In this document: one piece after another, positions 59,268 through 64,000 of the stretch
Numbering within the stretch: position 1 is the first letter of the stretch
Layout: the number at the start of each line of letters is the position of its first letter
The notes under the pieces: model-generated
What the model was told of the DNA's origin: nothing
The model's database searches: none
The model's input: only the letters and a program-made list of their open reading frames with translations
Made by a program: the position numbers and the translations under genes
DNA from: Eggerthella timonensis
GTDB lineage: Bacteria; Actinomycetota; Coriobacteriia; Coriobacteriales; Eggerthellaceae
Reading direction: 5' to 3'
DNA: 64,000 bases
Assembly: GCF_900184265.1 (NCBI RefSeq)
Contig: NZ_FXXA01000002.1
Coordinates: 2,156,539 to 2,220,538, forward strand

Positions 59268-60686
59268 ATGCTCGAGAACCTTTCGACGCGCCTTCAGGGC
59301 ATATTCAGCGGGCTGCGCGGCAAGGGCCGCCTGACCGAGGACGATATCAACGATGCCATGCGCGAGATCCGCATGGCGCTGCTCGAGGCGGACGTCAACT
59401 TCAAGGTGGTGAAGACGTTCGTCGCGCGCACGAAGGAGCGCTGCCTCGACGCCGAGGTGCTCGACTCGCTCACGCCGGCGCAAAACGTCATCAAGATCGT
59501 GCTCGACGAGCTCACCGAGCTTCTGGGCCGCACGGATTCCAAGCTCGTCCTGGGCAGCCGCATCCCCAACGTCATCATGCTCGTGGGCCTGCAGGGCTCC
59601 GGCAAGACGACGGCCGCCGCGAAGCTGGCCTACCGCCTCAAGCAGGAGAACCACTCGCCGCTGCTCGTGGCCTGCGACGTGTACCGTCCCGCCGCAGCCG
59701 ACCAGCTGGAAACGCTCGGCGCCGAGATCGGCGTGCGCGTGTACCGCGGCGACGGCCAGGACCCGGTGAAGATCGCGCGGGAGGGCGTCCAAGACGCCAT
59801 CGACAACCTGCGCGACGTGGTGATCGTCGACACGGCGGGCCGCCTGCACGTGGACGACGAGATGATGGACGAGGCCGAGAACATCAAGCGCGCCGTGAAG
59901 CCCGACCAGATCCTCATGGTGGTGGACGCGATGACCGGCCAGGACGTGGTCAACGTGGCGGCTGCGTTCTCCGAGCGCGTGGACTTCGATGGCGTCATCA
60001 TGTCGAAGATGGACGGCGACGCCCGCGGCGGCGGCGCGCTGTCCATCAAGCAGGTCACCGGCAAGCCCATCAAGTTCATCTCGTCCGGCGAGAAGCCGGA
60101 TTCGCTCGAGGAGTTCCACCCCGACCGCATGGCGAAGCGCATCCTCGGCATGGGCGACGTGGTCAGCCTCATCGAGAGCGCCGTTAAGGTGCAGCAGGAG
60201 GAGGTCGAGCAGGAGCAGGCCGAGCGCATGATGCGCGCGAACCTCACGCTCAACGACTTCATCGACATGAACCGCCAGATCCGCAAAATGGGCGGTGTGT
60301 CGAAGCTGCTGTCGGCGCTGCCCGGCGGCGACAAGGCCATGGCCGCCGGCCAGGTGGACGAGGGTGCGTTCGACCACATGGAGGTCATCATCAACTCCAT
60401 GACGAAGGCCGAGCGCGAGAAGCCCGACCTGCTGAACGGCTCGCGCCGCGCGCGCATCGCCGCAGGCGCGGGCGTCGCCGTCTCGGACGTGAACCAGCTC
60501 ATGAAGAAGTTCAACGAGACGAAGAAGATGATGAAGAAGATGATGCCCGCCATGGAGGATATGCAGGGCGGAAAGAAGGGCAAGAAGGGAAAGAAGGGCC
60601 GCCGACGCCGCATGGGCCTTCCCGGCGGCATGGGCGGCATGAGCATGGCCGACATCAAGAAGCTCCAGGACATGATGGGCGAATAG
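59268..60686 (+). CDS. ffh: Signal recognition particle protein Ffh
   Basis: A 472-residue SRP GTPase. MLENLSTRLQGIFSGLRGKG starts the N domain; GLQGSGKT (107-114), DTAGRL and SKMDGDARGGGAL mark the G domain. The Met-rich M domain ends in a Lys/Gly-rich tail (KKGKKGKKGRRRRMG) and the closing IKKLQDMMG. The SRP RNA is not in the window. A strong tRNA-like promoter precedes it. Confidence 0.97.
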   Translation: MLENLSTRLQGIFSGLRGKGRLTEDDINDAMREIRMALLEADVNFKVVKTFVARTKERCLDAEVLDSLTPAQNVIKIVLDELTELLGRTDSKLVLGSRIPNVIMLVGLQGSGKTTAAAKLAYRLKQENHSPLLVACDVYRPAAADQLETLGAEIGVRVYRGDGQDPVKIAREGVQDAIDNLRDVVIVDTAGRLHVDDEMMDEAENIKRAVKPDQILMVVDAMTGQDVVNVAAAFSERVDFDGVIMSKMDGDARGGGALSIKQVTGKPIKFISSGEKPDSLEEFHPDRMAKRILGMGDVVSLIESAVKVQQEEVEQEQAERMMRANLTLNDFIDMNRQIRKMGGVSKLLSALPGGDKAMAAGQVDEGAFDHMEVIINSMTKAEREKPDLLNGSRRARIAAGAGVAVSDVNQLMKKFNETKKMMKKMMPAMEDMQGGKKGKKGKKGRRRRMGLPGGMGGMSMADIKKLQDMMGE

Positions 60687-60691
60687 GCATG

Positions 60692-60717
60692 ATGCGGCGG
60701 CAACGGGGCCGCCGCAT
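60692..60717 (+). terminator. Terminator hairpin after ffh
   Basis: ATGCGGCGGC (60692-60701) pairs with GCCGCCGCAT (60708-60717); the tail is only mildly T-rich. Confidence 0.6.
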
Positions 60718-60739
60718 TCGTTTGTTGAGGAGGGCTGCT

Positions 60740-61252
60740 ATGCAGGGGTACGAGAGCAAGGAAGCGCTGATCGCCGAGATCCGGAAGACGGCCGGGCTGT
60801 TCGCCGCGGAGTTCGACGACGTGGCCGAGGCCGACGCCGACTCGATGGTCGAGGGCGTGGACCGCACGCCGCGCGAGATGCTGGCCTACCAGCTGGGGTG
60901 GATGGGGCTGTTGCGCGGCTGGGACGCCGACGAGCTGGCCGGCAAGGACGTGGCCATGCCCGCGCCCGGCTGCAAGTGGAACCAGATGGGCGTTTTGTAC
61001 CAAGGCTTCTACGACGAGCATCGCGCGGAACCGTTCGAGCACCTGAAGCGGTCGTTCGAGGACGACGTGGACGCGCTCGTGCAGTGGGTCGACGGGTTCT
61101 CCGACGAGGAGCTGTTCGAGCCGGGCGGCAGAGCCTGGGCGCAGTCGACCCCTTCGAACTGGCCGGTGTGGAAATGGATCCACACGAACACCGTCGCGCC
61201 GTTCAAATCGTTCCGCAGCAAGATCCGAAAATGGAAGAAGACGCGAGCGTAG
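60740..61252 (+). CDS. ClbS/DfsB-like four-helix protein (DUF1706)
   Basis: A 170-residue protein of the DUF1706 family, of which ClbS protects colibactin producers by hydrolysing the cyclopropane warhead. The RTPREMLAYQLGWMGLLRGW helix, the MGVLYQGFYDEHRAEP segment and the closing WKWIHTNTVAPFKSFRSKIRKW all fit. No colibactin-like cluster is seen in the window. The start at 60740 has GAGGAGGG upstream. Confidence 0.82.
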   Translation: MQGYESKEALIAEIRKTAGLFAAEFDDVAEADADSMVEGVDRTPREMLAYQLGWMGLLRGWDADELAGKDVAMPAPGCKWNQMGVLYQGFYDEHRAEPFEHLKRSFEDDVDALVQWVDGFSDEELFEPGGRAWAQSTPSNWPVWKWIHTNTVAPFKSFRSKIRKWKKTRA

Positions 61253-61261
61253 CGGAGGTCG

Positions 61262-61290
61262 AGCGCCCGCCCCGAAGGGCGGGCGCTTCT
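61262..61290. terminator. Terminator between ClbS-like gene and the minus-strand ABC unit
   Basis: GCGCCCGCCC (61263-61272) pairs with GGGCGGGCGC (61277-61286) around CGAA, with a TTCT tail. It can serve both convergent units. Confidence 0.7.
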
Positions 61291-61303
61291 CTGAGCGGTC
61301 GCG

Positions 61304-61780
61304 TCAGCGGACGTAGACGCCTTTGAGGGCCTGGTCGAGGGTCACGGTCTGGCGCACGCCGAACACGCGGTTGAGGTCGGCGCTGCGCACGAAGGCCTCG
61401 ATGTCCCCGTCGCGCTCGTCGTCGGGAGCCCCATCCTCCTCGTCCCAGAACGCGTCCTCGTCGGCTTCCGGGTCGGTCGGATCGTCGTCGCCGCTGCCGA
61501 CGTCGGCCTCGACCGCCGCGCGGCGGTCGAGGCTGCGGTACAGCGTCCCGGCCGCGAAGGCGAGGAAGGCGAACGCCGCGTACGACGCGCAGCCCGACAG
61601 GACGGCGTTCGCGATGGCCAGCTCGTTGCCCTGCACGGGCACGCCCTGCGCCAGCTGCGCCGATACGTTCGCCCAGGTGGCGACAGCGGCGAGAACGAAG
61701 CAGGCGGTCAGGATGCCGCCGGCCGCGTACGAGGCGACGGCGAAGGCGGGGAGGGCGGCGGCGCGCTTGCGGGCTTTCAT
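61304..61780 (-). CDS. Small two-helix membrane protein of the ABC/FtsX unit
   Basis: A 158-residue protein with two membrane segments (about residues 14-40 and 65-85) and a strongly acidic tail (Asp/Glu-rich, about 95-130). Its ATG overlaps the ATPase stop by ATGA on the minus strand. GAAGGAGC precedes the start. I do not recognise a family; the operon suggests an accessory subunit. Confidence 0.72.
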   Translation of the reverse strand: MKARKRAAALPAFAVASYAAGGILTACFVLAAVATWANVSAQLAQGVPVQGNELAIANAVLSGCASYAAFAFLAFAAGTLYRSLDRRAAVEADVGSGDDDPTDPEADEDAFWDEEDGAPDDERDGDIEAFVRSADLNRVFGVRQTVTLDQALKGVYVR

Positions 61781-62466
61781 GGACGGCTCCTTCGGCTCGA
61801 GGGGCTTCGGCGGGAAGCCGCCCCGCCTGCGGCTGCGTCCTCCTGGCTGACGACGCCCTTCTTCAACCGCAGCACGCAGTCGGCCTTGCGGGCCAGCTCG
61901 CGCGAGTGGGTGACCACCACCACGCACTTCTCCATCTTATGGGCGCAGCTTCGCAGGATTCCGGTGATCTCGGCGGCGGTGTCCTCGTCGAGGTTGCCCG
62001 TGGGCTCGTCGGCCAGGATGACCGGCGCGTCCGTTGCCAGCGCGCGGGCGATGGCAACGCGCTGCTGCTGGCCGCCCGACAGTTTCAGCACGTTGCGGCG
62101 CGCCTCCTCGTTCGTCAGGCCCAGCTCTTCCAGCAACGGGTAAGGAGACGAGCGCGTGATGAGGGCAACGTTCTCAGCCGGCGTGAGGTAGTCGATGAGG
62201 TTGAAGCTTTGGAAGACGAACGCCACGTGGCTCTTGCGGTGCTCGGCGAGCCCCGTGTCGGCGATGTTCTCGCCGGCGAAGCGGATGGTGCCGCCGTCGG
62301 GCGCGTCGAGCCCGCCCATGAGAGACAGCAGCGTCGTCTTGCCGCAACCGGACGGGCCGAGGATGGCGTAGAGCCTGCCCGCATCGAGCGTCAGCGACAC
62401 GTCGCGCAGCACGGGCTGTGCGGAGCCGTAGGAGTAGCGTACGTTCTCGAGTTCCATGAGGTGCAT
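61777..62466 (-). CDS. ABC transporter ATP-binding protein (MacB/LolD-type)
   Basis: A 229-residue ATPase. GPSGCGKTT (Walker A), LSGGQQQRVAIARAL (signature), ILADEPTGNLD (Walker B) and VTHSRELA (H-loop) are intact. This is the type that couples to FtsX-like permeases for mechanotransmission or lipid/peptide export. It lies between the permease gene (12 bases upstream) and a small membrane protein gene. Confidence 0.93.
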   Translation of the reverse strand: MHLMELENVRYSYGSAQPVLRDVSLTLDAGRLYAILGPSGCGKTTLLSLMGGLDAPDGGTIRFAGENIADTGLAEHRKSHVAFVFQSFNLIDYLTPAENVALITRSSPYPLLEELGLTNEEARRNVLKLSGGQQQRVAIARALATDAPVILADEPTGNLDEDTAAEITGILRSCAHKMEKCVVVVTHSRELARKADCVLRLKKGVVSQEDAAAGGAASRRSPSSRRSRP

Positions 62467-62478
62467 GACTGGTCCTTT

Positions 62479-63954
62479 CTAGCTCATCTTCGTGAGTATC
62501 TCTTTGGGCTTGAGGCGCAGCACCGGCAGCGCTGCTGCGGCCACCGAGCCCACGATGAGCACGCCGCCCGCCAAGTAGACGCCGACAAGCGCCGCAGGGT
62601 CGATGACGACCTCGATCTTCGTCATATCGCGCTTCTGCTCGAACCTCGGCGCCATGGAGGAGGAGTCGGCCACGCTCGTGCCGTCAAAGTTCTTGGGGCC
62701 CGCAGATCCCGATCCGCCTACGTCGCCCGCCTGCTCGGTGGCGTAGTCGAGCAGCTGCGCGGCCGCCGTCTGGGCCACGAGCCCGCTCGTGAAGTACGAG
62801 GCACCGAACGCGAGCACGGCCACGAGGGAGATCTCCACGAGGTACTGCGCGACGATGGCCCGCTTGGTCACGCCGAGCGACAACAGCACGCCGCTCTCAT
62901 GGATGCGCTCGCGCACCCGTCCGGCCAGCACGAGATAGAGGATGATCGCGCCGATGACCACCATGACCGCGATGAGCCCGGTCATGAGGCTGTCCATGTT
63001 CTCGAGCGGCTCGATGACGGAATCGACGTTGCCCGTGTCCACGTCAACCGTGAAGTCGGTGGGGTCGAGGCCGTCGAGGTTCTTCACTTCCTCGACGATG
63101 CGGTTCACCTCGGCGGGATCGTCCACGTGGAAGTCCACGCGCTCGTAGCTCTCGCCGCCCGTCTCGGGGCGCACGTGCTGGATGACCTCGAGCGAGGTGA
63201 ACACTGCGTTGTCGATGGACCAGTTGCTCATGACGGCGCTCGCCTTGGCGGTGGGCTCGTACAGCCCCACGATCTCGACGTCTATCTTCGTGTCTTCGGG
63301 ATCGATGCCGTTCATCTGCGCTTTCGTCTCGCTCTGCTGGAGAGTGAGCCTATCGCCCACCGCGAGGCCGTTCTTCTCGGCCAGCTCCTTGCTGATGAGC
63401 GCCTTGCCGGTTTCGCCGTGCTCGAGGTGCCGCCCGTCCACGAGTTTGAGAAAGCCCTGGGCGAAGTAAGAGTCGAAAGCGGTGTCGGTTGCGCCGAAGG
63501 CGGTTGAGGTCTTGTTCATGTCGCCCGACGAGGCCAGCATCGCGCCCAGCCCTCCGCCGTCCTCCGCGTCCGATTCGACGAGATCGAGATAGGCCCCCTG
63601 CTTCTTCATGAGCACGGTGGACTGATAGGATGCGTTGTAGCCCTTGATACCGTCCACGCTTCCCATGATGCGGTCGGCCAATTCCTTCGTGATGGGCTCG
63701 CCGCGATAGAACCCCTTCGAGCCGTTCGATCCCTGCTGGACCGACTCCCATTTGCTCGCGTCGCTCGTGTTCTGCTTGAGGGCGAACGACCCGCCCAGCG
63801 CCTCGCGCACGTTGAGCTGCGCGGTTTGCGCGGCCTGCTTGATGGCCAGCCCTGACAACGCCATCGTGGCGATGACGAGCAGCAGCAGGAACAGGATGAG
63901 CGTCTTGCCCCGCTTGCGCGTGAGGTACAGCAGGGCGCGTTTGCCAAGTCCCAT
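62479..63954 (-). CDS. FtsX-like ABC permease
   Basis: A 491-residue permease of the MacB/FtsX type. One membrane helix lies near the N terminus (about 17-40, TLILFLLLLVIATMALSGLA), a large outer domain follows, and three helices come at the C terminus (starting VMVVIGAIILYLVLAGRVRE). Position and partner ATPase are typical. AAGGAG precedes the ATG. A 12-bp palindrome (63974-63985) lies 20 bases upstream and may be an operator. Confidence 0.9.
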   Translation of the reverse strand: MGLGKRALLYLTRKRGKTLILFLLLLVIATMALSGLAIKQAAQTAQLNVREALGGSFALKQNTSDASKWESVQQGSNGSKGFYRGEPITKELADRIMGSVDGIKGYNASYQSTVLMKKQGAYLDLVESDAEDGGGLGAMLASSGDMNKTSTAFGATDTAFDSYFAQGFLKLVDGRHLEHGETGKALISKELAEKNGLAVGDRLTLQQSETKAQMNGIDPEDTKIDVEIVGLYEPTAKASAVMSNWSIDNAVFTSLEVIQHVRPETGGESYERVDFHVDDPAEVNRIVEEVKNLDGLDPTDFTVDVDTGNVDSVIEPLENMDSLMTGLIAVMVVIGAIILYLVLAGRVRERIHESGVLLSLGVTKRAIVAQYLVEISLVAVLAFGASYFTSGLVAQTAAAQLLDYATEQAGDVGGSGSAGPKNFDGTSVADSSSMAPRFEQKRDMTKIEVVIDPAALVGVYLAGGVLIVGSVAAAALPVLRLKPKEILTKMS

Positions 63955-63973
63955 GAAGACTCCTTTCCGTTCG

Positions 63974-63985
63974 GTGGAATTCCAC
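63974..63985. promoter_or_regulatory. Perfect palindrome upstream of the FtsX-like permease gene
   Basis: GTGGAATTCCAC sits 20 bases before the start codon on the minus strand, overlapping the likely promoter zone. A regulator gene is not in the window. Confidence 0.4.
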
Positions 63986-64000
63986 TATCGGCCAGAAAGG

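Noticed and set aside
60686-60739. SRP RNA gene next to ffh
   Set aside because: The gap is only about 50 bases and holds a terminator hairpin; the conserved SRP RNA tetraloop region is absent.

Overview
The window is GC-rich bacterial chromosome with dense coding and short intergenic gaps. The gene content points to an actinobacterium of class Coriobacteriia, probably an Eggerthella/Gordonibacter-like gut anaerobe. The clues are the GC-biased codon use, the order DUF512 radical SAM-der-plsY-gpsA, the order rsmD-coaD-coiled-coil-yceD, and the mix of actinobacterial and clostridial neighbourhoods. The genus is an inference from gene order and style; no database was consulted. Most of the window is core genome.

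Region by region: 1-3.5 kb has the end of a CoA-transferase, trpS, tRNA-Asn, a cold-shock gene, and a MerR/cupin pair facing each other across twin MerR-type promoters. 3.6-9.6 kb has an ABC-F protein, trmL, serC, an SDR dehydrogenase and a site-2-type protease, with several long intergenic inverted repeats. 9.6-17.2 kb holds scpA-scpB-rluB, then the tightly overlapped tyrA-aroA-cmk-plsC-ispH operon. 17.2-18.4 kb is a HicAB toxin-antitoxin pair with a textbook self-regulated promoter, and a convergent HicB-like/HTH gene. 18.6-23.1 kb is DUF512 radical SAM, der, plsY and gpsA. 23.1-27.1 kb is on the minus strand: a methyltransferase, a VanZ-RDD-NnrE fusion, and an alkyltransferase homologue whose catalytic Cys is Asp. 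27.2-39.1 kb runs plus: rpe, cysteine desulfurase, PHP phosphatase, Nif3-like, zinc ribbon, (rpmB, minus), asp23-like, fakA-like, recG, rsmD, coaD, coiled-coil protein, yceD.

39.2-48.1 kb looks like an accessory insert between yceD and rpmF, genes that are normally adjacent. It carries an AraC-GNAT-HelD triple fusion, TetR plus an FAD oxidoreductase whose 5' end contains a perfect parS site, a ClC channel and an ABC exporter. 48.6-57.9 kb resumes the core rpmF-plsX-rnc-smc block, then a PadR/DUF2812 pair, ftsY and an MBL hydrolase. 58-64 kb has a HipA-like kinase, ffh, a ClbS-like protein and a MacB/FtsX-type ABC system.

Functional themes: nearly all of the PlsX-PlsY-PlsC phosphatidic acid route (plsX, plsY, plsC, gpsA, plus fakA) is here. 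So is the whole SMC-ScpA-ScpB condensin with a parS site, and both SRP GTPase partners (ffh, ftsY). The most unusual items are the AraC-GNAT-HelD fusion, the VanZ-RDD-NnrE fusion, the Cys-to-Asp alkyltransferase-like protein, the parS inside an accessory gene, a possible small RNA near 24.0-24.2 kb, and a series of long, mutually dissimilar intergenic palindromes, one a perfect 67-bp inverted repeat.
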